Shown in pieces: positions 21,008 through 29,391 of a DNA stretch of 64,000 nt. Made by a program: the position numbers and the translations under genes. The notes beneath the pieces were generated by a model. The model saw only the letters and a program-made list of their open reading frames with translations, did no database searches and had not been told where the DNA came from. Within the stretch, counting starts at the first letter, position 1, and each line of letters starts with the position of its first letter. This DNA is from Nonomuraea jabiensis (GTDB lineage Bacteria; Actinomycetota; Actinomycetes; Streptosporangiales; Streptosporangiaceae), in NCBI RefSeq assembly GCF_014204795.1, contig NZ_JACHMB010000001.1, positions 7,328,501-7,392,500 of the forward strand. The letters run 5' to 3'.

Positions 21008-21387
21008 CCCCAGCCGCCGTACGGGACCGTGATGATCTCCAGGTTGTGGCCGTTGGGGTCGGACCAGTAGAGGCCGCGGCCGCCGTCGTGGGTGTTGATC
21101 CGCTCCGGCTGCGTGTGGTGCGGATCGGCCCAGTACGTCAGGCCGCGGCTCTTGATCCGGTCCCAGATCTGGTCGAACTCCTCCTCGCTGACCAGGAACG
21201 CGTAATGCTGCGGCACCACGGCCTCGCCCGCCTGGACGACGTCGAGCGAGACGTCGTTGCCGAGCGAGACCACGCGGAACGGCCCGTACACGGGCGCCGG
21301 CTCCAGGCCGAGGACGTCCACCAGGAAGGCGGCGGTCGCGTCCCTGTCCTTCGCCTGCACGATGGTGTGATTCAGCTGGACGGACAT
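21004..21387 (-). CDS. VOC-family (glyoxalase/bleomycin-resistance fold) protein
   Basis: A 127-residue protein with the two beta-alpha-beta-beta-beta modules of the vicinal oxygen chelate fold: LNHTIVQAKDRDATAAFLVDVLG at the start (shown as family pattern over residues 5-27), HYAFLVSEEEFDQI in the middle, GGRGLYWSDPNGHNLEI at the end with the conserved metal-ligand Glu. Its substrate is unknown. It lies nine bases after the serine hydrolase gene on the same strand and may be the last gene of the murQ operon. Confidence 0.86.
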   Translation of the reverse strand: MSVQLNHTIVQAKDRDATAAFLVDVLGLEPAPVYGPFRVVSLGNDVSLDVVQAGEAVVPQHYAFLVSEEEFDQIWDRIKSRGLTYWADPHHTQPERINTHDGGRGLYWSDPNGHNLEIITVPYGGWG

Positions 21388-21396
21388 ACCTGCAGG

Positions 21397-22488
21397 CTAC
21401 GTCAGGGGCTGGAGCTCGCGCAGTCGCAGCGCCTCCCCGGCCACCGCGTGGCGCAGCTCGCGGATGCCGTCCCGCCCGCGTACGGGGTGGACGGCGTTCG
21501 TCAGCAGCACCACGGTCAGCCCGCGGGCCGGATCGACCACCAGCGAGGTGCCGGTGAAGCCGGAGTGCCCGAAGGCGCCGCTCAGGGGGCCGGCGATGGC
21601 CGGGTCGCCGATCCGCACGCCCAGCCCGTGCCGGAACGCGGCCCCCTCGGCGCCCTGGTCGCGCAGCATCTCGGCCACGCTCTCCGGCCGCAGCACGCCG
21701 CCGTCCTGCCGGGTCGCGCCCAGCCGCAGCGCCTCGCCGAAGGCCAGCAGGTCCCCGGCCGTGGCGAACAGCCCGGCGTGCCCCGCCACGCCGCCCAGCG
21801 CGTACGCCGTCTCGTCGTGGACCTCCCCGCGCACGCAGCCCGGTCCGGGCCGCTCCGGCTTCCACTCGGTGGCGGCGACCCGCGAAAGCGTGGCCGCCCG
21901 CGGCGGCGCGACGGGCCGGTAGCCGGTGTCGGCCAGGCCGAGCACGTCCGTGACCCGGGCGCGGACCAGCGCGTCGAGCGGCGCGCCGCCCGCCAGCTCG
22001 GCGACCCGGCCGGCGATGACCAGGCCGACGTCGCTGTAGAGGTACGGGCCGCCGACCGGATGGGCGATCGGCGTGCGCAGCATGGCCTCCATGCGTTCGG
22101 AGGCGTCCGCGTCCGGCAGTTCCAGGTCGATGCGGCGGGTCGGGGGCAGGCCCGCCGTGTGCGTGAGCAGGCGGCGCGGCGTGACCCTCGGGTCGTGCCC
22201 CGGTATCCAGGCGGCCACCGGCTCGTCCAGGCCGATCGTGCCCTCCTCGGCCAGCGAGAGCAGCACGGCCGTGGTGAAGAGCTTGCTGATGGAGGCCAGA
22301 TCGAAGATCGAGTCGTGCCCGGCGGGCGGGCGCTCCGCGGCCAGGGTCCCCTCGGCGTCGGCGTAGCGTACGAGCTCGCCGGTGGCGGCCGCGGCGGCCA
22401 CGGAGCCGTCCACGGCGACCAGCGCGACCGCGGCGGCGCACACGCGCGGCACCGCGCCCGCCAGGACCGCCCCCAGCCGGTCGGTCAT
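21397..22488 (-). CDS. Serine hydrolase, class C beta-lactamase/AmiE-like family
   Basis: A 363-residue protein with the SxxK motif at Ser66-Ile-Ser-Lys69 (FDLASISKLFTT), the Tyr motif YSDVG, and HSGFTGTSLVVDP near the C-terminus in place of the KTG box. The N-terminus begins directly with the family strand (VALVAVDGSV) and shows no convincing signal peptide. In Bacillus a related enzyme, AmiE, is encoded with murQ and namZ and removes peptides from MurNAc; the same neighbourhood here suggests a similar intracellular role. The stop of murQ is ten bases upstream. Other hydrolase activities are possible. Confidence 0.83.
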   Translation of the reverse strand: MTDRLGAVLAGAVPRVCAAAVALVAVDGSVAAAAATGELVRYADAEGTLAAERPPAGHDSIFDLASISKLFTTAVLLSLAEEGTIGLDEPVAAWIPGHDPRVTPRRLLTHTAGLPPTRRIDLELPDADASERMEAMLRTPIAHPVGGPYLYSDVGLVIAGRVAELAGGAPLDALVRARVTDVLGLADTGYRPVAPPRAATLSRVAATEWKPERPGPGCVRGEVHDETAYALGGVAGHAGLFATAGDLLAFGEALRLGATRQDGGVLRPESVAEMLRDQGAEGAAFRHGLGVRIGDPAIAGPLSGAFGHSGFTGTSLVVDPARGLTVVLLTNAVHPVRGRDGIRELRHAVAGEALRLRELQPLT

Positions 22489-22498
22489 CCCCGTCCCC

Positions 22499-23398
22499 TC
22501 AGCCGCTCAGCGCGTCGCTGAGGCGCTCCCCGTGCGACTCCAGCAGCGCTCGTGCCCCCTCCGCGTCGAGCCCGTGCTGGATCATCAGCACGGCGATCTT
22601 CGCCTGCCCGCCGGCCGCGTCCAGCGCGGTCTCGGCCGTCTCCAGGTCGGCGCCGGTGATGTCGCTGACCATGCGCAGCGCGCGCCCGGCCAGCTTGTTG
22701 TTCATCGCCGACATCTCGATCATCTTGTTGCCGTAGGTACGGCCCAGCTTGACCATCGAGATCGTGGAGATCATGTTGAGCACGAGCTTCTGGGCCGTGC
22801 CCGCCTTGAGCCGGGTCGATCCGGTCACCACCTCGGGTCCCACGACCACCTCGATCGCGTGCTCGGCGGCGGCCGACAGCGGCGCGCCGTCGTTGCACGA
22901 CAGGCCGACGGTGAGCGCGCCCCGGGAGGCCGCCTCCGCCAGCGCGCCCAGGACGAAAGGAGCCCGGCCGCTGGCGGACACGCCCACCACCGAGTCGAGC
23001 GGTCCCACCTCCAGGTCCTTCAACGCGGCGGCGCCCGCCTCGGAGTCGTCCTCCGCTCCCTCGACCGACCGGGTGAGCGCGTCGGGCCCGCCGGCGATGA
23101 CGCCCTGCACCAGCGACGGATCGGTGCCGAACGTGGGCGGGCACTCGCTGGCGTCGAGCACGGCCAGCCGGCCCGAGGTGCCGGCTCCGACGTACAGCAG
23201 CCGGCCGCCCTCTGCCATCCTGGCGGAGATCGCGTCGATGGCGGCCGAGATCGCCGGGATGGCCACCGCCACGGCGGCGGGCACGGCGGCGTCGGCCTGG
23301 TTCATGAGCCGGGCGATCTGCTCGGTCGGCAGCCGGTCGATCTGGCTGTAGCGGGGATCGCTCTGCTCGGTGGACAGCTCGGGTAGCGGATCAATCAT
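22499..23398 (-). CDS. murQ: N-acetylmuramic acid 6-phosphate etherase
   Basis: A 299-residue SIS-domain lyase that removes D-lactate from MurNAc-6-phosphate, giving GlcNAc-6-phosphate, in cytosolic peptidoglycan recycling. Signatures: DRLPTEQIARLMNQAD, GGRLLYVGAGTSGRLAVLDA, ASECPPTFGTDP, VVGVSASGRAPFVLGAL, KLVLNMISTISMVKLGRTYG. Length matches the family. ATG at 23398 gives MIDPLPEL; a GTG at 23425 would add nine residues. It is divergent from namZ with 49 bp between. It is followed by the serine hydrolase gene at ten bases. A MurNAc kinase or PTS that would make its substrate is not in the window. Confidence 0.96.
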   Translation of the reverse strand: MIDPLPELSTEQSDPRYSQIDRLPTEQIARLMNQADAAVPAAVAVAIPAISAAIDAISARMAEGGRLLYVGAGTSGRLAVLDASECPPTFGTDPSLVQGVIAGGPDALTRSVEGAEDDSEAGAAALKDLEVGPLDSVVGVSASGRAPFVLGALAEAASRGALTVGLSCNDGAPLSAAAEHAIEVVVGPEVVTGSTRLKAGTAQKLVLNMISTISMVKLGRTYGNKMIEMSAMNNKLAGRALRMVSDITGADLETAETALDAAGGQAKIAVLMIQHGLDAEGARALLESHGERLSDALSG

Positions 23399-23447
23399 GA
23401 CGCTAATTTCCACCCTCTCCTTCACACTTGTAAATATCTTTCAGACA

Positions 23448-24569
23448 ATGGCTTTCATGCCACACGTACGCACCGGAGCCGAACGGCTGGCCGTGGATAC
23501 CGCACTCGCGGGCGGAACCCGCCTCGGCCTGATCACGAACCCCACCGGAGTCCTGCCCGATCTCACTCCCACCGCGGACGCGCTGCTGGCCGCAGGACTG
23601 AACCTGACGGCCCTGTTCGGCCCCGAGCACGGCATGCGCGGCACCGCCCAGGCGGCCGGCAGCGAGGCCGACACGGTGGACGAGAGGACCGGGCTGCCGG
23701 TCTACGACACGCACAAGCTCGAGGGCGAGGCGCTCGACCGGACGATCGCGGGGTCGGGCGTGGACACGCTCGTGTTCGACATCGCCGACGTGGGCACGCG
23801 CTTCTACACCTACGTCTGGACGATGTACGACCTGATGGCGTCGGCCGCCCGGCTCGGGCTGAGGTTCGTGGTCCTGGACCGGCCCAACCCGCTCGGCGGG
23901 ACCGTCCAGGAGGGTCCGGCGCTCGACCCGGCGTTCGCGAGCTTCGTGGGCCGCTTCCCGCTGCCGGTCCGGCACGGCAGGACGGCGGGGGAGCTGGCCA
24001 CGCTGTTCGGGTTCGACGTGGACCTGCGCGTGATCGAGATGGAGGGCTGGCGGCGCGACATGACGTTCGCCGAGACGGGGCTGCCCTGGGTGATGCCCTC
24101 GGTCAACATGCCGACCCCGGACACCGCGCTGGTCTACCCCGGCACGGGCCTGTTCGAGGGCACGAACTTCTCCGAGGGGCGCGGCACGACCAGGCCGTTC
24201 GAGCTGATCGGCGCCCCGTACGCCGACGCGCGGTTCGCCCCGGCGCTGGCCGCGCTGGACCTGCCGGGCGTGCGGTTCAGGGAGACGTGGTTCATGCCCA
24301 CCTTCCACAAGCACGCGGGCGTCGCCGTGCGCGGCGTCCAGCTCCACGTGCACGACCGCGAGGCGTTCCGGCCCGTCCTGACGGGCCTGTCCATGCTGTA
24401 CGTGGCCCGCACCCTCTACCCGGACGACCTGCGCTGGTGGGGCCCCGACCTGTTCATGGACCACCTGTGGGGCTCCGACAGCCTGACCCGCTGCCTGGAC
24501 GCCGGCGAGGACCCCCGGGGCCTCTGCCCGCCGCCGGGAAAGCCGGAAGGACGACTCATCTACGAGTGA
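23448..24569 (+). CDS. namZ: Exo-beta-N-acetylmuramidase NamZ-like (DUF1343)
   Basis: A 373-residue DUF1343 protein. NamZ of Bacillus cleaves MurNAc from the non-reducing end of MurNAc-GlcNAc. Motifs: GTRLGLITNPTGV, ALFGPEHGMRG with the conserved Glu-His, TLVFDIADVGTRFYTYVWTM, LDRPNPLGG, PSVNMPTPDTALVYPGTG, LFEGTNFSEGRGTTRPFE. Unlike secreted relatives, the N-terminus (MAFMPHVRTGAERL) has no signal peptide, so action in the cytosol on imported muropeptides is likely. ATG 23448 is chosen; ATG 23457 is an alternative. Its 3' end is two bases from the convergent GNAT gene. Confidence 0.9.
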   Translation: MAFMPHVRTGAERLAVDTALAGGTRLGLITNPTGVLPDLTPTADALLAAGLNLTALFGPEHGMRGTAQAAGSEADTVDERTGLPVYDTHKLEGEALDRTIAGSGVDTLVFDIADVGTRFYTYVWTMYDLMASAARLGLRFVVLDRPNPLGGTVQEGPALDPAFASFVGRFPLPVRHGRTAGELATLFGFDVDLRVIEMEGWRRDMTFAETGLPWVMPSVNMPTPDTALVYPGTGLFEGTNFSEGRGTTRPFELIGAPYADARFAPALAALDLPGVRFRETWFMPTFHKHAGVAVRGVQLHVHDREAFRPVLTGLSMLYVARTLYPDDLRWWGPDLFMDHLWGSDSLTRCLDAGEDPRGLCPPPGKPEGRLIYE

Positions 24570-24571
24570 CA

Positions 24572-25471
24572 TCACGCCAGATCGCGCCGGTAGAGCCAGA
24601 AGACGCGTTCCGCTCGCGCGCCCACGGCGTGCGAGTAGAACCGCAACGGCCCCACCCACCCGATCTGGGCGCTGGACTGTCCAGCGGCCCGCTGGTCGGC
24701 CAGGCACCTGCGCAGCAGCACCCGCCCGACGCCGAGCCCGCGGGCGTCCGGGGAGGTCCCCATCGGCCCGAACCAGCCCGGCCGGGCGCCCCAGGCGGCG
24801 AAGCCCAGGACGCGACCGTCGCGCTCGGCGTAGTGCAGGCCGGCCGCGTTGGCCGCCTCCCAGGCCCAGCGCTCGTTCCACTGCTCCCGGACGAACGCGG
24901 CGACGTGCGCGCGGGCCGGGTGATCGGCCGTGTCGCCGGCCGCGTGCACGCGCACGCCGGCGCGCTCCAGCCGCGGCAGGTCGTCCTCCACGGACAGGTC
25001 GGCGCTCAGGTCGGCCGTCATGTTCCAGGCGACGTCGTAGCGGTGGTAGCCGAGGCTCTCGGCCAGGCAGGCGGCCGCGGTGTAGCGTACGTCGATGCCC
25101 GGCCAGAGGTAGCACGGCGGGTTGCCGGCGAAGCGCGCCTGCCGCGCGCCCTGGCTCCTCAGCCATTCCTCGGCGGCCCGCACCAGCGCCCGCCCGCGCC
25201 CCTGCCCCTGCGCGGAGGGGTGGACGGCCAGCAGGTCGATGTGCCCGGTCTCCGGCTCCGTGACCGACAGGGAGGCCATCACCACGCCGCCGTCGGTGGC
25301 CAGCGCGCTCCAGCGCCGCTCCGCGGGCGGGCGCGACAGGTAGCCGACCAGGCCGGCGGCCTCCGCGGCGTCCAGCGTCAGCGCGGCGGCGGCGACCTCG
25401 GCCGCCTCGGCGGCGCCGGCCCCGTCCATGGACCCGGCGGCGGACATGAAGGTCCGCACGGCGTGGGACAT
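24572..25471 (-). CDS. Tandem GNAT N-acetyltransferase
   Basis: A 299-residue protein with two GNAT domains. The first has the acetyl-CoA loop HPSAQGQGRGRALV, the second SPDARGLGVGRVLL. The start ATG at 25471 shares one base with the stop of the upstream ABC ATPase gene, so it is the last gene of the importer operon. Position next to the peptide importer and the MurNAc genes suggests acetylation of an imported amino sugar or peptide, but that is only context. The substrate is not deducible. Confidence 0.85.
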   Translation of the reverse strand: MSHAVRTFMSAAGSMDGAGAAEAAEVAAAALTLDAAEAAGLVGYLSRPPAERRWSALATDGGVVMASLSVTEPETGHIDLLAVHPSAQGQGRGRALVRAAEEWLRSQGARQARFAGNPPCYLWPGIDVRYTAAACLAESLGYHRYDVAWNMTADLSADLSVEDDLPRLERAGVRVHAAGDTADHPARAHVAAFVREQWNERWAWEAANAAGLHYAERDGRVLGFAAWGARPGWFGPMGTSPDARGLGVGRVLLRRCLADQRAAGQSSAQIGWVGPLRFYSHAVGARAERVFWLYRRDLA

Positions 25472-26481
25472 CACACCTCGCTCATCGGGCGGGCGATCAC
25501 GCTGCGGCGCTCGGGGTAGAAGCACGCGTGCTCCTGCGGCACCCCCTCGGTCAGCTGCAGCAGCGGCCGCTCGCTCGTGCACCGCTCGCCCCTGAACGGG
25601 CAGCGGCGGGCGAACAGGCAGCCCTCGTCCGCCTGGCTCTCGTCCAGCGACTCCAGCGGTGTCACCGGCTGCTCGCCGGGCAGCTCCAGGCCGTGCAGCA
25701 CCGGGATCGCCGACAGCAGCGACTGCGTGTACGGGTGCACGGGGTCGGCGATGATCGTGTCCACCGCGCCGCGCTCGACGACCTGGCCGCGGTAGATGAC
25801 GTACAGCTCGCCGTCGTCGCCGATGTAGCGGGCCGTGGCCACGTCGTGCGTGATGAACAGCACGCTCACGCCGAGCCGCTCGCGCAGGTCCTTCAGCAGC
25901 GCCAGGATGCCCAGCCGCAGCGACACGTCGATCATGGAGACGGCCTCGTCGGCGACGAGCATCTCCGGGTCGACGGTCAGCGCGCGGGCGATGACCACGC
26001 GCTGCCGCATGCCGCCGGACAGCTGGTGCGGGTAGCGCGACAGCACCGTGCCCGGGTCGAGGCCGACCAGCGACAGCACCTCGGCCGCCCGCTCCTCGAT
26101 CCACGCCCGCGACCGCCCGGTCTGCCCGGCCCGCAGGGCCAGCGGGGCGAACAGCGTCTGGTGGACGGTCCTGGTCGGGTTCAGGGCCGAGTACGGGTCC
26201 TGGTGGATCATCTGGATCTTGCGGAAGTGCGGCTGGCGCTGCTTCTGCTTGAGCGGCGACATGGAGACGCCGTCGATCAGGATCTCGCCCTCGTCGTACG
26301 TCTCCAGCCCGGCGATGATCCGGCCCAGCGTGGTCTTGCCGCACCCGGACTCGCCGATGAACGAGGCCGCGCCGCCCTTCGGGATCGCGAAGTCCACGCC
26401 GCGCAGCGCGCGCACCTCGCGGGCGCCGAGCATCTTGCCCCGCTGCTTGAACGTCTTGACGACGCCGGTCCCAGTGATCAT
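25471..26481 (-). CDS. Oligopeptide/dipeptide ABC importer, ATP-binding protein (DppF/OppF type)
   Basis: A 336-residue ATPase with Walker A GESGCGKTT, signature LSGGMRQRVVIARAL, and DEAVSMIDVS as Walker B region (Ala-Val for the usual Pro-Thr). The C-terminal oligopeptide-transporter domain carries Cys-rich CLFARRCPFRGERC, typical of Opp/Dpp ATPases. ATG overlaps the stop of the DppD-type gene (ATGA). It energises uptake together with the next four genes. The substrate is inferred to be a peptide or muropeptide. Confidence 0.93.
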   Translation of the reverse strand: MITGTGVVKTFKQRGKMLGAREVRALRGVDFAIPKGGAASFIGESGCGKTTLGRIIAGLETYDEGEILIDGVSMSPLKQKQRQPHFRKIQMIHQDPYSALNPTRTVHQTLFAPLALRAGQTGRSRAWIEERAAEVLSLVGLDPGTVLSRYPHQLSGGMRQRVVIARALTVDPEMLVADEAVSMIDVSLRLGILALLKDLRERLGVSVLFITHDVATARYIGDDGELYVIYRGQVVERGAVDTIIADPVHPYTQSLLSAIPVLHGLELPGEQPVTPLESLDESQADEGCLFARRCPFRGERCTSERPLLQLTEGVPQEHACFYPERRSVIARPMSEV

Positions 26482-27470
26482 GCGTGCTCCTTCACGTTCG
26501 CGGTCACGGCGTGGCAGGCCACGACCCTCGACCCGTCCGCCGTCGCCAGCGGATCGACGGTGTCGCACACGTCCATGCGCAGCGCGCAGCGCTCCCTGAA
26601 CACGCACCCCTCCTTCGGCACGGTCGCCAGCGTCGGCGGCCGGCCGGGCAGCGCCCTGGCCTCGTCGATGTCGCCGACGAGCCGGGGGATGGCCTGGATC
26701 AGGCCCCTGGTGTACGGGTGCCGCGGCGCGGCGAGCACCTCCCTGGTGGGGCCCTGCTCGACCAGCCGCCCGCCGTACATGACGGCCAGCCGGTCGGCGA
26801 CCTCGGCCACCACGCCGATGTCGTGCGTGATGACGAGGGTGGTGAGGCCGCGCTCCGCGTGCACCTCGCGGACGATCTTCAGGATGTTCGCCTGCGTGAT
26901 CATGTCGAGGGCGGTCGTCGGCTCGTCCAGCACCACCAGGTGGGCGTTGAGGACCAGCGCCAGCATGATGCCGACCCGCTGGCGCATGCCGCCGGACAGC
27001 TCGTGCTGGTGCGAGTCGAGCACCCGGGCCCCGTCGAGGCCCATCCGGCCCAGCAGCTCCTTGGCCTCGCGCACCAGGCCGCGCAGGTCCTCGACGCCGT
27101 GCGAGCGGCCCAGGTCGAGCAGCTGCTTGCCGACGGTCTTGAGCGGGTTCAGGGAGTTCTGGGCGGCCTGGAAGACGTACCCGATGTGCTTGCCCCTGGC
27201 CTTGCGCAGGTGCTCGCCCTTCAGGCCGACCACGTCGCCGAGCCCGTCGATCTCGACGCTGCCCGCCGCGATCCTGCCCGGCGGCTGGACGGCGTTGAGC
27301 AGCGACAGGGCCATCGTCGACTTGCCCGAGCCGGACTCGCCGACGATGCCGGTGATCGAGCCCGGCTCCAGGGTCAGGGTGACGTCCCTGACGGCGGGCA
27401 GCTCACCCGCGGGGGTCTTGTAGACGACCGTGAGGCCGTCGATGCGCACTCCCGGCGCTGTCCGAGTCAT
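26478..27470 (-). CDS. Oligopeptide/dipeptide ABC importer, ATP-binding protein (DppD/OppD type)
   Basis: A 330-residue ATPase with Walker A GESGSGKST, signature LSGGMRQRVGIMLAL, Walker B LVVLDEPTTALDM, and the C-terminal Cys cluster GCVFRERCALRMDVC. It forms the ATPase heterodimer with the DppF-type protein encoded downstream (4-bp overlap). The start ATG at 27470 is three bases after the DppC-type stop. The function is clear; the substrate is not. Confidence 0.93.
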   Translation of the reverse strand: MTRTAPGVRIDGLTVVYKTPAGELPAVRDVTLTLEPGSITGIVGESGSGKSTMALSLLNAVQPPGRIAAGSVEIDGLGDVVGLKGEHLRKARGKHIGYVFQAAQNSLNPLKTVGKQLLDLGRSHGVEDLRGLVREAKELLGRMGLDGARVLDSHQHELSGGMRQRVGIMLALVLNAHLVVLDEPTTALDMITQANILKIVREVHAERGLTTLVITHDIGVVAEVADRLAVMYGGRLVEQGPTREVLAAPRHPYTRGLIQAIPRLVGDIDEARALPGRPPTLATVPKEGCVFRERCALRMDVCDTVDPLATADGSRVVACHAVTANVKEHA

Positions 27471-27473
27471 TGA

Positions 27474-28373
27474 CTACTCCTCACGCAGCCGGGGGTTGAA
27501 GATCTCGTCCATGGCGTCCACCACGAGCACGATGGCCAGCGTCAGCAACAGGATCGCCAGCAGCGGCCCGATGAGGAAGCCCAGCGCGCTCGGCACCTGG
27601 AGCGCGCCGGAACGGAACACGGCCGTGTTGAGCATCTGCCCCCAGTTGTTCGACTCGTACGGCAGCACGCCCAGGAAGAACAGGCCGACCTGCGCGTAGA
27701 CGCCGCCGGTGACCGCGATGAGCATGTTCATCGCGATGTACGGCGCCATGCTCGGCAGCAGCTCCTTGCCCACGATGTGCCTGGTGGGCAGGCCGAGCCC
27801 GCGCGCCGCCTCGATGAAGCCCCGCTCGCGCAGCGACAGCGTCTGCGAGCGCACCGCCCGCGCCACGCCGCCCCAGCCGAGCAGCCCCAGCACCAGGCCC
27901 ATCTGGATCGCGCTGCTGAACTTCCACACCGTGGACAGCACCAGCAGCAGCGGCAGGCCGGGGATGGTCAGCTTCATGTCGGTGAGCCGCATGAGCACGT
28001 TGTCCCAGCGGCCCCGCTTGAAGCCGGAGAACAGCCCGATGGCGGTGCCCAGGACCACGGTGATGACCGCGGTCACCAGGGCGGCCAGCAGCACGTACCG
28101 CGACCCGGTGACCACCAGGGCGATCACGTCCCGGCCCTGGTCGTCGGTGCCGAGCCAGTGCTGCCAGCTCGGCGGCGCGGTGATCTGGGTCGGGTCGAGG
28201 GGCAGCTGGGCGGGGTAGAACATCGGCCCGAACACGCCCATGAAGACGAACCCGAGCACGAGCACCGCGCCCACCATGCGGCTGGGCTTGCGCTTCATCA
28301 CCCGCCAGACGCCCGCCCAGAAGTTGCGGCGCATGGCGGCGCTGGTCGAAGAGCTCTCGAGCAGGACGCTCAT
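27474..28373 (-). CDS. Peptide ABC importer permease (DppC/OppC type)
   Basis: A 299-residue inner-membrane permease of about six helices with an N-terminal cytosolic extension (SSTSAAMRRNFWAGVWRVMKRKP across residues 9-31). It has the region LPLDPTQITAPPSWQHWLGTD, typical of OppC N-termini, and the EAA-loop RERGFIEAARGLGLPTRHIV that contacts the ATPases. Its ATG overlaps the DppB-type stop (TCATGA context). The second permease of the heterodimer. Confidence 0.92.
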   Translation of the reverse strand: MSVLLESSSTSAAMRRNFWAGVWRVMKRKPSRMVGAVLVLGFVFMGVFGPMFYPAQLPLDPTQITAPPSWQHWLGTDDQGRDVIALVVTGSRYVLLAALVTAVITVVLGTAIGLFSGFKRGRWDNVLMRLTDMKLTIPGLPLLLVLSTVWKFSSAIQMGLVLGLLGWGGVARAVRSQTLSLRERGFIEAARGLGLPTRHIVGKELLPSMAPYIAMNMLIAVTGGVYAQVGLFFLGVLPYESNNWGQMLNTAVFRSGALQVPSALGFLIGPLLAILLLTLAIVLVVDAMDEIFNPRLREE

Positions 28374-29380
28374 GACGACACCTCCTCCCCGCTGCGGACC
28401 CGCGGGTCGATCGCGGAGTAGAACAGGTCGGCGAGGATGTTCGCCACGATGATGGACACCGTGATGAGCAGGAACGCCCCGCCCATCAGCGCGTAGTCAC
28501 GCATGGTGATGCTGTCGAGGAGCAGCAGGCCGAGACCCGGGTAGTTGAAGATCCGCTCGATGAACACCGCGCCGCCGAGCAGCAGCCCGAGCGACAGCGC
28601 GAGGATCGTGAACAGCGGCAGGATCGCGTTGCGCGCGATGTAGCGGAAGATGATCGACCGCTTCATCCCGCGCAGCTCCGCCGCCAGGATGAAGTCGTCG
28701 CCGAGCACCGTCACCACGCTCGACTTCATCGCCAGGATCCATCCGCCGTAGGCCGCCAGCGCGTACGTCAGCACCGGCAGCACCGCGTGCTGGGCCAGCG
28801 AGCCGATGTAGCCGGCGTTGAACCCGGGCTCGAACAGGATGTCCACGGGCCCGTCGCCCGGCAGGATCGGGATCAGCGTCGCGAAGACGGCGCTGAGCAG
28901 CAGCCCCAGCACGTACTGCGGGACGCCGTGCAGCAGCGACCCCGAGATGGCCAGGATGTCGCCGAGCTTGCCCGAGCGCTTGATGGCCGCGTAGACGCCC
29001 ATCAGGATGCCGACCAGGAAGCTGAGCAGCGTTCCGACCAGCACGGGTAGAACGGTCCACTTGGCCGCCTCGCCCAGCACCTGGGTGACCGGCGCGCCCG
29101 CGTGGGTGATCGACTGGCCCAGGTCGAAGCGGAGCAGGCCCGACATGTACTGGACGTACTGCTCCCACAGCGAGCCCCTGGGCTGGAACCCGTAGAGCAC
29201 GCGCGTCGCCTGCTCGGCCGCCTGCTGATCCATGCCCTGCTGGATCAGCTTCTGGACGTTCGCGGCCACCGGGTCGCCGGGGATGCTCCTGACGATGAAG
29301 AAGCTGATCGTGGCTACGACGAGGATCATGACGACCCCGCGGGCCAGGTGGCCCGCGAGTCGCCGTGCGATGACTACCAT
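28370..29380 (-). CDS. Peptide ABC importer permease (DppB/OppB type)
   Basis: A 336-residue permease. First helix VVMILVVATISFFIVRSIPGDP is the standard DppB start (residues about 15-36), with a large periplasmic loop and a C-terminal EAA region ILAAELRGMKRSIIFRYIARN. Six helices are visible. The gene follows the binding-protein gene by 11 bases. It pairs with the DppC-type protein. Confidence 0.93.
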   Translation of the reverse strand: MVVIARRLAGHLARGVVMILVVATISFFIVRSIPGDPVAANVQKLIQQGMDQQAAEQATRVLYGFQPRGSLWEQYVQYMSGLLRFDLGQSITHAGAPVTQVLGEAAKWTVLPVLVGTLLSFLVGILMGVYAAIKRSGKLGDILAISGSLLHGVPQYVLGLLLSAVFATLIPILPGDGPVDILFEPGFNAGYIGSLAQHAVLPVLTYALAAYGGWILAMKSSVVTVLGDDFILAAELRGMKRSIIFRYIARNAILPLFTILALSLGLLLGGAVFIERIFNYPGLGLLLLDSITMRDYALMGGAFLLITVSIIVANILADLFYSAIDPRVRSGEEVSS

Positions 29381-29391
29381 AGGCTCTTTCT

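Noticed and set aside
23399..23447. A MurR/RpiR or DasR operator between murQ and namZ
   Set aside because: Only a weak TTGT...ACAA symmetry was seen; no match to an operator I could defend.
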